From assembly GCA_964624765.1 (NCBI GenBank), contig CAZUZO010000076.1, positions 1 to 17,242 on the forward strand: a stretch of DNA of 17,242 bases. Reading direction: 5' to 3'. How positions within the stretch are numbered: position 1 is the stretch's first letter; each line of letters starts with the position of its first letter. Below, piece after piece: positions 1 to 7,720 of the stretch. A model generated the notes under the pieces. That model saw only the letters and a list, made by a program, of their open reading frames with translations, did not search any database and was not told the DNA's origin. Position numbers and translations under genes: made by a program. This stretch comes from JAGTVB01 sp964624765. GTDB taxonomy: Bacteria > Pseudomonadota > Gammaproteobacteria > HK1.

Positions 1-522
1 GTGCATGACTCTAACAGCGATTGGGTACACGTTGCGTTACGTACCATGAGGGTGATTACTCGAGTTGCGGTGCGCGATTGAAACAGAGGAAAGCCAAGCC
101 ATCGGGGCGTTGGGAAGCCCCGACAGGCGATTCAAGCGCCATCACGACGTCCCTCTAGCGACCACTTTGACCCCATCCTTTGGTGAGAAACAAACACCCA
201 CACCCCTATCGGAAGGTACAGTGGGTTGCGAGCGGTTCTCGATGCCAGCCACCCTTTGGTCAGATGTAGCGCTGCTTGCACTTGTGACGGTACGGCTAAG
301 GTTTTTGAGCAGCTTCTAAGGGGTGTCGGTTTGATCGACGTGAGGTAGGGGCGACTCTTAATTCCTTGCGTGAACCTCCTCGGTGATAGTAGCCTTCTGG
401 GAGTCCTGCCAACGGCTTGACGTCTGCGCGCCTCACCTCGCCCGGGTGGGTACCGAAGTCTCCTGCCACAACGTCAGTGATAGGGTTGATTCGTCCTTAT
501 GCCATTCTAGGACTGTACCAGC
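1..522. other. Gene-free left margin
   Basis: I see no convincing gene here. The open frames of 60-84 codons have no recognisable domain and no clear ribosome binding site. Two structures are visible. A perfect 7-bp stem (TCGGGGC at 102-108, GCCCCGA at 117-123) has an 8-base loop but no T-tract, so it is not a standard terminator. A remnant of a type A element lies at about 284-315. I found no good promoter for the kinase gene downstream: TTGATT at about 486 has no properly spaced -10. Confidence 0.5.
284..315 (-). repeat. Remnant of a type A inverted-repeat element (one end)
   Basis: GTGACG at 284-289, then TTTTTGAGCAGCTT ending at 315, resembles the end of the chimeric element at 15714-15969, which reads GTGACG, TTTTTAGAGCAGCTT. 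Both ends are followed directly by CTAAG (here 316-320), the target type of the family. About 11 extra bases separate the two blocks, and no opposite end is visible. I read it as a decayed or truncated copy; chance similarity is possible because the match is short. Confidence 0.45.
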
Positions 523-1803
523 ATGCGAATTCCTGGTTATACCATCGAGACAGAGATCGGCAGGGGAGGCATGGCGACCGTATACCTTGCGACTCAACAG
601 CTATTGGACCGCAAGGTCGCGCTAAAAATCATGACGCCCTCCTTGGCAGCAGATGATTCCTTCTGCCAGCGCTTTGTCAAGGAAGGCAAGACTATCGCTC
701 AGTTTAAACATCCAAACATCGTGACTATTTATGATATCGGTGCTTTTGAATCCCATTATTATATGGCCATGGAGTATATCGGTGGTGGCACCCTCAAGGA
801 GCGTATTCGGGATGGCTCGGCGGTCAAAGAGCCGCTGTCCGTAGTGCGTCAGATCGCCTTGGCGCTTGGCTACGCACACACGCGCGGCTTCATTCATCGT
901 GACATCAAACCTGCTAACATTCTGTTTCAAGAGGATGGCAGCGCCGTGCTGTCGGATTTCGGCATTGCCAAGGATATGGCCTCCGACGAGCAGTTAACGC
1001 GCATGGGTTTCACCGTAGGCACCCCCGAGTATATGAGTCCGGAACAGGCGTTGGGCCGGGACGTGGATGGGCGCTCTGACCTGTATAGCCTCGGCGTCGT
1101 GTTTTACGAAATGCTCGCGGGCCGCAAACCCTTCCTCGCACGGGATGCCTTCGCCGTTGCCCTGATGCACGCCAACCAGCCGCCACCCCCGCTGCCCGAT
1201 TCGGCCAAGGCTTTTCAGCCCGTCGTGGACCGGCTTTTGGCCAAGGACCCGCGGGAACGATATGCCACCGCGGCAGACCTGCTCCAGGCGATCGAACGGT
1301 CCCAGGCACCCGCCATTCTCGACGCATCCACGGTACCAACCGAGGTCCTGGCGCTATCCGAGCCACCTGCCGGCCCCGATCGCCCGTTGCAACGGGGCGC
1401 CGAGGCTCGATTTTCAGCCTTGAAGAGGTGGCCGATCCCGGCCGCCGCGATGGCTTTGGTGGCCGCAGCGGGGGTTTACTTTTATCCAACGCTTGTTTCT
1501 TATCAAGAACCAGCGCCTTCGGTCCCCAGTTCATCCCTTCAGGGACCGATTGTCGATACCCCGAGGGCAATGAGCCCATCCACTGGCGAGGGAGGCGAAC
1601 TGAGCCCTAGTGTCCAGGCTAGGGTCGAGCGGCTGTTGGATGTCGCTGAGGCCCACGCAGCGATCGGGCGATTGACCGAACCGCCAGGCAGCAATGCCTA
1701 CGATGCCTATAAGCTAGTGCTGCAGATCGACCCCCAAAACGAGCGCGCCAAGGTCGCGATTCAAACCATCGAGCGCGAAGCGAAGCCACGATCAACACCT
1801 TAA
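523..1803 (+). CDS. Transmembrane serine/threonine protein kinase
   Basis: A 426-residue Hanks-type kinase. The catalytic domain (about residues 5-260) shows the glycine loop GRGGMATVY (13-21), the ATP-binding lysine in VALK (K35), the catalytic loop HRDIKPAN (125-132, D127), the magnesium-binding DFG (145-147) and SPE in place of APE (172-174), so all key residues of an active enzyme are present. A proline-rich linker leads to one membrane segment (about 303-325). The C-terminal part (about 362-415) ends in a short TPR-like helical pair with NAYDAYKLVLQIDPQN and probably lies in the periplasm. I infer that the kinase domain faces the cytoplasm. The start ATG gives a protein beginning just before the kinase fold; no strong Shine-Dalgarno precedes it. 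It lies 193 bases upstream of accA on the same strand, and nothing identifies its substrate. Confidence 0.93.
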   Translation: MRIPGYTIETEIGRGGMATVYLATQQLLDRKVALKIMTPSLAADDSFCQRFVKEGKTIAQFKHPNIVTIYDIGAFESHYYMAMEYIGGGTLKERIRDGSAVKEPLSVVRQIALALGYAHTRGFIHRDIKPANILFQEDGSAVLSDFGIAKDMASDEQLTRMGFTVGTPEYMSPEQALGRDVDGRSDLYSLGVVFYEMLAGRKPFLARDAFAVALMHANQPPPPLPDSAKAFQPVVDRLLAKDPRERYATAADLLQAIERSQAPAILDASTVPTEVLALSEPPAGPDRPLQRGAEARFSALKRWPIPAAAMALVAAAGVYFYPTLVSYQEPAPSVPSSSLQGPIVDTPRAMSPSTGEGGELSPSVQARVERLLDVAEAHAAIGRLTEPPGSNAYDAYKLVLQIDPQNERAKVAIQTIEREAKPRSTP

Positions 1804-1996
1804 TCGAGGGGTTCTGTTACCCGCGCTAGCGTTGCTCGCCACCGCTCGAGTTCGAATTCCCGCTGGGGGGGTGGGGATACGGCGCGAGCCTTGAAGGGGC
1901 AGCACAAAATGCGACCTTCGGGGCCTATAAACCGATAGACTACGGCAAGCTTTCTCGCCGGACATAAAGACGTCTACCGTCGATCTTCATAAGGAT

Positions 1997-2953
1997 ATGA
2001 AACAGAACTTCTTGGACTTTGAGCAGCCTATTGCAGAGCTCGAGGCAAAGATTGAAGAGCTGCGCAAGGTCACCAGTGATTCGGAAATCAACATCGCGGA
2101 GGAGATCGACCGCCTTGCGGCGAAGAGCCGGCAGCTGACAGAAGCGGTGTTTTCCAAGCTTAGCGCCTGGCAAATCGCTCAGCTTTCCCGGCACCCGCGC
2201 CGCGCTTATACGCTGGACTACGTCGAACGGCTCTTCACCGAGTTCATCGAGTTGCACGGCGATCGCCTGTTTGGCGACGATCCGGCTATCGTAGGCGGGA
2301 TAGCGCGCTTTGAAGGCCGTCCGATCGTGATCGTCGGTCATCAGAAAGGACGCGACACCAAAGACAAACTGTATCGAAATTTTGGCATGCCTAAGCCGGA
2401 GGGCTATCGCAAAGCCGTACGGCTGATGCGCCTGGCGGAGCGATTTCAGTTACCGCTCTTGACCTTCATCGACACGCCGGGCGCGCATCCCGGCATAGAC
2501 GCCGAAGAGCGCGGGCAGAGTGAGGCGATCGCGCGCAACCTGTCGGTGATGGCCGAGCTTCGCACGCCGATCGTGTGCACGATTATTGGGGAAGGGGGCT
2601 CCGGAGGGGCGCTGGCCATCGGTGTGGGTGATCGGGTCTTGATGCTGCAATACAGCACCTACTCGGTTATTTCACCGGAGGGATGCGCGTCGATTCTTTG
2701 GAAAAGTGCTGAGAAGGCAGCGGAAGCCGCTGAGGCGCTGGGTATCACTGCCGCCCGTCTCCATGAGCTCGGGTTGATCGACGTCATCGTTCCTGAACCG
2801 CTTGGGGGAGTGCACCGAAATGTGGATCAGGCGGCCGAGCACCTCGGGGTGGCGTTACGGGAAGCCGTATCCGAGCTTGCGAACGCTGATATCGAGCAGC
2901 TGGTGGAGAGACGTTACCAGCGATTGATGGGCTACGGTCAGTATACCGAGTAA
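1997..2953 (+). CDS. accA: Acetyl-CoA carboxylase carboxyltransferase subunit alpha
   Basis: The alpha subunit of the carboxyltransferase of acetyl-CoA carboxylase. With AccD it moves the carboxyl group from carboxybiotin on AccB to acetyl-CoA, giving malonyl-CoA for fatty-acid synthesis in the cytoplasm. The 318 residues match the usual length (about 317-319). An N-terminal helical region (about 1-55, FLDFEQPI then charged heptads) precedes the crotonase-like domain with GHQKGRDTK, FIDTPGAHPG, GEGGSGGALAIG and ISPEGCASILWK, all hallmarks of AccA. AAGGAT immediately precedes the ATG, a rather short spacing. tilS starts 3 bases after the stop codon, and accA-tilS adjacency is common in gammaproteobacteria, which supports both calls. 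The usual upstream neighbour dnaE is not here; a kinase gene takes that place. Confidence 0.98.
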   Translation: MKQNFLDFEQPIAELEAKIEELRKVTSDSEINIAEEIDRLAAKSRQLTEAVFSKLSAWQIAQLSRHPRRAYTLDYVERLFTEFIELHGDRLFGDDPAIVGGIARFEGRPIVIVGHQKGRDTKDKLYRNFGMPKPEGYRKAVRLMRLAERFQLPLLTFIDTPGAHPGIDAEERGQSEAIARNLSVMAELRTPIVCTIIGEGGSGGALAIGVGDRVLMLQYSTYSVISPEGCASILWKSAEKAAEAAEALGITAARLHELGLIDVIVPEPLGGVHRNVDQAAEHLGVALREAVSELANADIEQLVERRYQRLMGYGQYTE

Positions 2954-2956
2954 CGG

Positions 2957-4315
2957 GTGGACGCAGAGTTTTCGCTGCACCAGCTTACTCAGGCGCTCCA
3001 GGGCTTCCCTGCCGCGCGCCGATATTGGGTGGCTTACAGCGGTGGCCTGGATTCTCATGCCCTGTTACATGCCATGGTGGCCCTGCGGGCGAGGCAAGCC
3101 TTGCCAGGCGTTGTCGCTGCACACATCAATCATGGGTTGCAACCCGAGGCCGAGGCCTGGGAACGACACTGCATAGAGATCTGCCGGGAGCTTCGCGTTC
3201 CATGTCAAGTTATTCGAGTGCACGCTGGGCCAGGGACCGGCGAGAGTCCTGAATCTGCTGCCCGCCGCGCCCGTTATCAGGGGCTTCGGTCGCTGGTGGG
3301 TGAACAGGAAATGTTGCTGACGGCTCATCACCGTGATGATCAAGCCGAGACGGTTTTGTTGCAGATGCTGCGCGGAGCAGGACCGGCGGGACTCGCCGGC
3401 ATGCCGGTCTGCTCAACCTTCGGTCAGGGGTGGTTAGCCCGCCCGCTGCTTCACGTATCGCGGGCAATGCTGGAGCAGTATGGTCGCGATCAGGGACTGC
3501 GATGGATCTCGGACGCTAGCAATGCCGACACGCGCTATGACCGGAACTTCATCCGCCACCAAGTGCTCCCAACGCTGACGGCGCGCTGGCCGGCGGTCAA
3601 ACGTACCTTGTTGCGTGTCGCGGCAAACCAACAGGATGCCAGCTGCTTGTTAGATGATTTGGCGGCAGCCGACTATGCGGCGGTCGCCGGGCCCGCACCG
3701 GCTACGCTTTTGTGCACGGCGCTTGTCGCATTGGCAGCCGAACGCCAGCGCAACGTGGTACGGTATTGGCTCAATACTCTGGGCTTGCCGATGGCTCGCC
3801 GCGCGCATCTAGGGGTTATTCTGAGCCAGGTGGTGGTTGGCAACAGCGACACCAGCGCCTGTATCAGGTGGCCCGGGGCGGAGATCCGACGTTACCGGGA
3901 TACCCTCTATGCGATGCCACCTCGATGTGCTGCAGTACTTGGGTTGCAAGCCCCCATCGCGTGGGATCTGATGACGCCGCTTGAGCTGATGCACGGGCAA
4001 CTGAGGGCGACCGCGGTTCGAGGAGCAGGACTTGGAATGCGTTCAATTCGCGGGCGAGGGGTGCAGGTGCAGTGGCGGCGTGGCGGGGAACGCTGCCGGC
4101 CCACCGGCCACCGGCACAGGCGCAAGCTCAAAAAGTTGCTTCAGGAACGGGGCGTGCCACCATGGGAACGTGACAGGCTACCCCTGATCTATGTCGATGG
4201 AGATCTCGCCGCCGTGGGGCATTTGTGGGTGTGCGAGCCCTTCGCAGCCCGGGAAGACGAGGCCGGCTGGCTGCTGTCTTGGCAGCCTGTACAGGCGCAG
4301 AAAACGATACCTTGA
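2957..4315 (+). CDS. tilS: tRNA(Ile)-lysidine synthase
   Basis: TilS attaches lysine to C34 of the CAU-anticodon isoleucine tRNA, using ATP, so that the tRNA reads AUA and is charged with isoleucine. The 452-residue protein (E. coli 432) has the N-terminal PP-loop SGGLDS (28-33) and AAHINHGLQPEAEAWE. TAHHRDDQAETVLLQMLRGA follows, a diagnostic TilS segment. The C-terminal domain carries GGERCRPTGHRHRRKLKKLL and VGHLWVCEPF. The start is GTG, 3 bases after the accA stop, with no strong ribosome binding site, so translational coupling to accA is likely. The last codons overlap an unlikely upstream extension of the vanZ frame. Confidence 0.96.
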   Translation: MDAEFSLHQLTQALQGFPAARRYWVAYSGGLDSHALLHAMVALRARQALPGVVAAHINHGLQPEAEAWERHCIEICRELRVPCQVIRVHAGPGTGESPESAARRARYQGLRSLVGEQEMLLTAHHRDDQAETVLLQMLRGAGPAGLAGMPVCSTFGQGWLARPLLHVSRAMLEQYGRDQGLRWISDASNADTRYDRNFIRHQVLPTLTARWPAVKRTLLRVAANQQDASCLLDDLAAADYAAVAGPAPATLLCTALVALAAERQRNVVRYWLNTLGLPMARRAHLGVILSQVVVGNSDTSACIRWPGAEIRRYRDTLYAMPPRCAAVLGLQAPIAWDLMTPLELMHGQLRATAVRGAGLGMRSIRGRGVQVQWRRGGERCRPTGHRHRRKLKKLLQERGVPPWERDRLPLIYVDGDLAAVGHLWVCEPFAAREDEAGWLLSWQPVQAQKTIP

Positions 4316-4351
4316 TTTTCGATGATGGCGCTCCAGGGATATCCGGCTCAG

Positions 4352-4490
4352 AGGTTGTGAAAAAACCTGCTACACGACCCGATAGCGGCGTTGGGCGGTG
4401 CTCGCTCCTCGCCTATCTACTTGATATGTCTCGTCGCTGCGCGCCGTCCGCCTTGCTCTCGGGCCGCTCTCGACGGTTTTTTCACAACCT
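4352..4490. mobile_element. Type B MITE-like element with 16-bp inverted ends and CTCAG target duplication
   Basis: The ends are perfect 16-bp inverted repeats: AGGTTGTGAAAAAACC at 4352-4367 and GGTTTTTTCACAACCT at 4475-4490. Identical 5-bp sequences CTCAG flank it (4347-4351 and 4491-4495), as expected for a target duplication. The 139 bp are too short for a transposase and contain no credible gene. The interior shares an ordered core (GCGTTG, GCTCGC, CTTG, CGCCTTGCTCT) with the reverse complement of the type A elements at 5504 and 11130, so the two types appear to be diverged relatives. The right 69 bases recur at 15714-15782 with 3 differences. It lies between tilS and vanZ, ending 16 bases before the likely vanZ start. 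Confidence 0.85.
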
Positions 4491-4506
4491 CTCAGTTAGC
4501 AGAGGT

Positions 4507-4905
4507 ATGGCTTTGAATCGCACCCCGCTACGCTATTTTTCCCTTTGGCTGGGTATTGGCTGGCTGCTCATCGCGACGGTGCTTTTTGCCTCCTTAGCGC
4601 CAAGCGGTGTCCCAACCATCACGCCGCACAGCGATAAGGTTGGGCATTTTCTGGCCTATTTCAGCCTCACACTGTGGTTCGCGCAACTTTACCGTACGCG
4701 CCCGCGGATGGCGTGGGCGATCGGCTTCGTCGTCATGGGTGCGCTGTTGGAATGCCTTCAGGCACTGACTAGCCATCGGGTTTTTTCTCTCGCAGATATG
4801 GCCGCGAACACCGCGGGTGTGTTGGCTGGCTGGGCCCTTAGCTCGCTCGCTGGGATCAATTTCCTGCTTTGGTTCGAGCTCTGGCTGGAGAAAAGTCGTG
4901 CCTGA
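4507..4905 (+). CDS. VanZ-like family small membrane protein
   Basis: A 132-residue integral membrane protein with four hydrophobic stretches (about residues 10-30, 45-62, 68-87 and 98-118). The VanZ-like pattern is visible as HSDKVGHFLAYF (41-52), GALLECLQ (78-85) and a late segment with R91, D97 and NTAGVLAG (101-108). The molecular role of short VanZ-like proteins is poorly known; the name comes from a teicoplanin-resistance cluster, and resistance is not implied here. The frame is open back to 4225, but that extension runs through the end of tilS and all of a type B element, so I choose the ATG at 4507. AGAGG sits only one base before this ATG, unusually close. The last base of the TGA stop is also the first base of a type A end fragment. 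Confidence 0.82.
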   Translation: MALNRTPLRYFSLWLGIGWLLIATVLFASLAPSGVPTITPHSDKVGHFLAYFSLTLWFAQLYRTRPRMAWAIGFVVMGALLECLQALTSHRVFSLADMAANTAGVLAGWALSSLAGINFLLWFELWLEKSRA

Positions 4906-4922
4906 GAAGCTGTTTCAAAAAT
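4905..4922 (+). repeat. Solitary type A element end at the vanZ stop codon
   Basis: AGAAGCTGTTTCAAAAAT matches the 18-bp end of the full type A copies (AGAAGCTGTTTTAAAAAT) with one change. It begins on the last base of the vanZ stop codon; the surrounding CTGAG at 4902-4906 fits the CTNAG target. No second end is found before the convergent carbonic anhydrase gene, whose stop codon begins 20 bases downstream, so this is a truncated copy. Confidence 0.7.
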
Positions 4923-4942
4923 CCCCCCATTGAGGCACTCTA

Positions 4943-5476
4943 TTACCGGGAACCTAAGTGACGGTTCTTATTCTTGACGTAGTGGGCCGCGGAATAATCG
5001 AAATAGGCCAGTTCTTCCTCCGTTAGCGGTCGGATCTTTTTCGCTGGCCGACCGACCCACAGAAAACCGCCCTCGATGTCTTTACCGGGCGGTACCAGGC
5101 TGCCTGCACCGATCAAAGCACGGGAGCGAATGATCACCCCATCCATAATTTGGGCGCCGATTCCGATCAAACAGTGGGACTCCACCGTGCAGCCGTGCAA
5201 GACCGCGTGATGCCCGACCGTCACATCGTGGGCGATAGCCAACGCCTGTCCGCCAGGCGAATACGGGCCATCATGGGTGACATGCAATACCGCACCATCC
5301 TGAACATTGGTCCGCTCCCCGATAACGATGGAGTTGACGTCGCCGCGTACCACTGTCATCGGCCATAGGGACGCGTCTCGGCCGATAGTGACTTGACCGA
5401 TAACGAGGGCGGTTTCATCGACATAGGCGGTAGGAGCGATGTAAGGATAAATGCCTTCGAAGGGACGTATGGCCAT
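4943..5476 (-). CDS. Gamma-class carbonic anhydrase family protein (YrdA/CaiE-like)
   Basis: A 177-residue left-handed beta-helix protein of the gamma carbonic anhydrase/PaaY-YrdA group. Hexapeptide repeats run through most of the chain (VIGQVTIGRDASLW, VIGERTNVQDGAVLHV, TVGHHAVLHGC, IGIGAQIMDGVII). Likely metal-binding histidines are H65 (in VLHVTHD), H89 and H94 (in GHHAVLHGC), in the family pattern. These proteins form trimers with zinc or iron at subunit interfaces; many bacterial members have weak or unproven carbonic anhydrase activity, so the reaction is an inference. The ATG start (5474-5476) gives the family-typical N-terminus ending in PYIAPTAYVD. A type A element lies 27 bases upstream of the start and may have displaced or supplied upstream signals. 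Confidence 0.92.
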   Translation of the reverse strand: MAIRPFEGIYPYIAPTAYVDETALVIGQVTIGRDASLWPMTVVRGDVNSIVIGERTNVQDGAVLHVTHDGPYSPGGQALAIAHDVTVGHHAVLHGCTVESHCLIGIGAQIMDGVIIRSRALIGAGSLVPPGKDIEGGFLWVGRPAKKIRPLTEEELAYFDYSAAHYVKNKNRHLGSR

Positions 5477-5503
5477 GACTTAGAAATATCCATTCTTGCT
5501 TAG

Positions 5504-5644
5504 AAGCTGTTTTAAAAATAGCACGCGCGCCGGCAGAGCAAGGCGCACGGTGGCGAGCAAGCGGAGTGTACAAGGGAGTACATGAGGATTGCGAGCCGCC
5601 GGGCAACGCAGCTATGGCAAGCGCAGTAATTTTTAAAACAGCTT
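5504..5644. mobile_element. Type A MITE-like element, copy 1
   Basis: The ends are perfect inverted repeats; AAGCTGTTTTAAAAAT starts at 5504 and ATTTTTAAAACAGCTT ends at 5644, and the match extends one pair of bases beyond on each side. The 141-bp length equals that of copy 2 at 11130. The interior forms a long imperfect hairpin around a near-palindrome with GTGTAC and GTACAT. Left flank CTTAG and right flank CTGAA agree at only 3 of 5 positions, so the target duplication is lost or never existed. Open frames across it are short and I consider them non-coding. It sits between the fetB stop and the carbonic anhydrase start, both on the minus strand. Confidence 0.85.
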
Positions 5645-5711
5645 CTGAACGCTAGTGAAACGGAACATAGGGTAGCCTGAAGGCCAACCCTTCTCAACAA
5701 AGACCATCAGG

Positions 5712-6503
5712 TTAAGATGTTCTGAGCCGGTCAAGGCGCAGCCGCTGTCGCTCGTCGAACAGGCGGCGCGAGCCGATCCACACGGCTACCGTGGTGCCAA
5801 GAATCGTTCCGCCGCTGATAAGCAACAAGATGAGAATTTGGTACTTGGCTGCCTGGACCGGGGATGCCCCCGCCAAGATCTGGCCGGTCATCATGCCCGG
5901 GAGGCTCACCACCCCGGCGGTGGCCATAGCGTTGATGATGGGAATGAGACCGCTGCGTACGCTGCTTTGCCGGATAGGACCAATGGCTTCACTCCAGCTG
6001 TGACCGAGCATGAGGCGGGCTTCGATGACCTGCCGCTTTTCCCAAGCGTCCTCGGTTAGCCGGTCTACCCCAAGGGCAATGCCATTCATCGTATTCCCAA
6101 GCAGCATGCCGAGCAACGGGATCGCGTATTGTGGGTGATACCAGGGAGCAGGCTGGATGATTGCAGTGAGCGCAAACAGCGTGACTGTGAATGACGACAA
6201 AAACATCGACAGCGTTCCGGTACCGTAACCCCACCCGCCGCGGAAAGGGCGATGTTGCCGAACCATAACCTCCCATCCGGCCACCGAAAGCATAATTGCC
6301 GCCATCAGGCTTACCCAGCCAAGATGTATAGAGCCGAATAGCGCTTTGAGCACCAGGCCTATCAAGAACAGCTGTAGGATAGCGCGCAGCGCGGCGATCA
6401 CCAGTGCGTGGGTGACGTCGAGGCGCAGAAAAGCGACCGCCAGTGCGCCGACGATAACGAGCGCGCCAGCAAGCCCAAGGTCCAACACCGATAGCTCGAT
6501 CAT
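5712..6503 (-). CDS. fetB: ABC transporter permease, FetB/UPF0014 family (probable iron export)
   Basis: A 263-residue membrane protein of the FetB (YbbM, UPF0014) family, with about seven hydrophobic segments spread from residue 5 to 247. Conserved family segments are GMLLGNTMNGIALGVDRL in the middle and VVSLPGMMTGQILAGASP followed by AAKYQILILLLISGGT near the end. In E. coli FetAB has been linked to iron homeostasis and oxidative stress resistance, with export of iron proposed. The ATG overlaps the fetA stop codon by the ATGA arrangement (6500-6503), so the two are translationally coupled, and the match of a UPF0014 permease with a short ATPase supports the pairing. Substrate is inferred from the family only. 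Confidence 0.92.
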   Translation of the reverse strand: MIELSVLDLGLAGALVIVGALAVAFLRLDVTHALVIAALRAILQLFLIGLVLKALFGSIHLGWVSLMAAIMLSVAGWEVMVRQHRPFRGGWGYGTGTLSMFLSSFTVTLFALTAIIQPAPWYHPQYAIPLLGMLLGNTMNGIALGVDRLTEDAWEKRQVIEARLMLGHSWSEAIGPIRQSSVRSGLIPIINAMATAGVVSLPGMMTGQILAGASPVQAAKYQILILLLISGGTILGTTVAVWIGSRRLFDERQRLRLDRLRTS

Positions 6504-7108
6504 TTGGCCTCTCCGGCGCCGTTAGCGAGTTGCCCTGCGCGCATGAGCAGAAGCCGGTTCGCGACCCGCCGCACCTGCTCGGCATCATGGGTAACCCAGA
6601 GGATGGGGACCGCGTTGGCCGTGCGGTAGACCTGCAGGAGACGTTCGACCCGCTCGGTGTTAACGGCATCTAGGTTGGCGGTCGGCTCGTCGAGCAAGAG
6701 CACACGGGGCTGGTTAAGCAGTAGGCGCACTAGCCCGAAACGTTGACGTTCGCCGCTAGAGAGCCGGCTTACTGGGCTCTCCAGCAACCCGTCGTCGAGT
6801 CCGAGTGCCGCCAGTATGGAACGGTCGAGATTCCCTAGATGCTCGCAGACTCGCTCTTGCCACCAATACGTTTCCGGAGGTAGCAGACCCACCGCTCGGC
6901 GCCACTGCGATGCCGGAAAGGTGTGCCGCGGTGCGTCGTCCAGATAGACCTCGCCCTGATGTAGGTCCAAGTCGGCGATGGCCCGCAATAATCGCGTTTT
7001 CCCAGAGCCTGAGGGGCCGCTTAGACACACGCATTCGCCGGCAGCGACGGTGAGGGTGATGGGCCCAAGGCCTTGGGCTTGAATGCCATTAATCTCTATT
7101 CGAGGCAC
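6500..7108 (-). CDS. fetA: ABC transporter ATP-binding protein, FetA type
   Basis: A 202-residue ABC ATPase with Walker A GPSGSGKT (31-38), signature LSSGERQR (116-123), Walker B VLLLDEP (136-142) and the switch histidine in VTHD (H174). The short length and the directly coupled UPF0014 permease downstream identify it as the FetA (YbbL) partner. The start is GTG (7106-7108), and I see no strong ribosome binding site before it. It powers the cytoplasmic side of the probable iron exporter. Confidence 0.9.
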   Translation of the reverse strand: MPRIEINGIQAQGLGPITLTVAAGECVCLSGPSGSGKTRLLRAIADLDLHQGEVYLDDAPRHTFPASQWRRAVGLLPPETYWWQERVCEHLGNLDRSILAALGLDDGLLESPVSRLSSGERQRFGLVRLLLNQPRVLLLDEPTANLDAVNTERVERLLQVYRTANAVPILWVTHDAEQVRRVANRLLLMRAGQLANGAGEAK

Positions 7109-7628
7109 GACCGGTCCGCACGCATTGTGGTGAAGGCAACGCCGTATCCATCGCGCCGATGGGGCGGCTGGTGGCAGGTATTAGCAACCCGGTCACGTTC
7201 AGCGCAGCGCTGGGATGGGAGCGAAAGGGTGCCCCAGTGGATAGATTGAGGGGCGTTGGTCATTGTTTCGGCCGTTTAATTACGTTTGCCGCGGGGGCAG
7301 CCGACCTCGGGCCGCAAGGGACGCTGTGAAGACGTCCCTGTCGGCTTGGGTCCGGCCGCCTCCGCACACACCCTTGCGCGCCCGGCGTTCGGCTGCCGAC
7401 GGCTTGGGCGCCGAAGGTACGTTGCGAAAAGCGACCCTGACGAAACAATGACCATGGCCGATTCAGGTTAGGAAACCAATGCAGGCTGCTGGCTAATCCG
7501 TTGAGTACAGATGAATACGCCCATCATTCTGGCTAGGAAGCCAGGATCGAGTCGCCAGCGATGGTTATCGTCGAGCAATCAATACGTTACGGCGAGAACA
7601 AATTGACCGTGATGCATCGATTCAGTCG
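7109..7628. other. Divergent intergenic region between fetA and the phasin-like gene
   Basis: This stretch of about 520 bases separates the divergent fetA and phasin-like genes. It contains the first copy of repeat family C (7249-7368). Short open frames across the repeat also occur in the other copy but have no recognisable domain, and I take them as by-products of the repeat. I see no convincing fetA promoter. The phasin promoter starts directly after the region. Confidence 0.5.
7249..7368 (+). repeat. Family C repeat, copy 1
   Basis: It matches 17123-17242. Over the 111 positions from 7258 to 7368 I count 11 differences and no gaps. The shared stretch contains a hairpin, in this copy GCCGCAAGGGACG (7311-7323), 9-base loop, CGTCCCTGTCGGC (7333-7345), imperfect at two positions. 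The right limit is unknown because copy 2 runs off the window. Confidence 0.8.
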
Positions 7629-7657
7629 TTGACAGCAGTTCATAACTCCCTTATGCT
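7629..7657 (+). promoter_or_regulatory. Sigma-70 type promoter of the phasin-like gene
   Basis: A perfect -35 hexamer TTGACA (7629-7634) is followed after exactly 17 bases by TATGCT (7652-7657), a reasonable -10. The predicted start, near 7664, is about 57 bases before the GTG start codon. The -10 hexamer overlaps the palindromic operator at 7654-7668. Confidence 0.75.
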
Positions 7658-7668
7658 GCACTGCAGCA
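7654..7668 (+). promoter_or_regulatory. PhaR-type operator (TGCTGC-N3-GCAGCA)
   Basis: TGCTGCACTGCAGCA is a perfect 15-bp inverted repeat with a 3-base centre, and it contains CTGC-N3-GCAG. PhaR, the polyhydroxyalkanoate-responsive repressor, is known to bind TGC-rich palindromes of this form upstream of phasin genes. Here the site covers the -10 hexamer and the likely transcription start, the right place for repression. No phaR gene is in the window, so the regulator is inferred. Confidence 0.72.
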
Positions 7669-7720
7669 AAAAGCTTTATCGAAAGCGCTGCGATCGCAAG
7701 AATGTGGAGAGGAAGTTAGC

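Noticed and set aside
486..513. TTGATT and TAGGAC as a kinase promoter
   Set aside because: The -10 matches poorly and lies too close to the start codon to be convincing.
4225..4506. Upstream extension of the vanZ frame to a 226-residue protein
   Set aside because: The extra 94 codons overlap the end of tilS and then run through a mobile element; only the part from 4507 resembles VanZ-like proteins.
5415..5817. Small frames inside type A copies, with the peptide MYSLVHS recurring
   Set aside because: They arise from the near-palindrome of the repeat and have no independent support.
7260..7471. Short overlapping frames in family C that recur in both copies
   Set aside because: Conservation follows the repeat as a whole; there is no ribosome binding site or recognisable domain, and the frames have different limits in the two copies.
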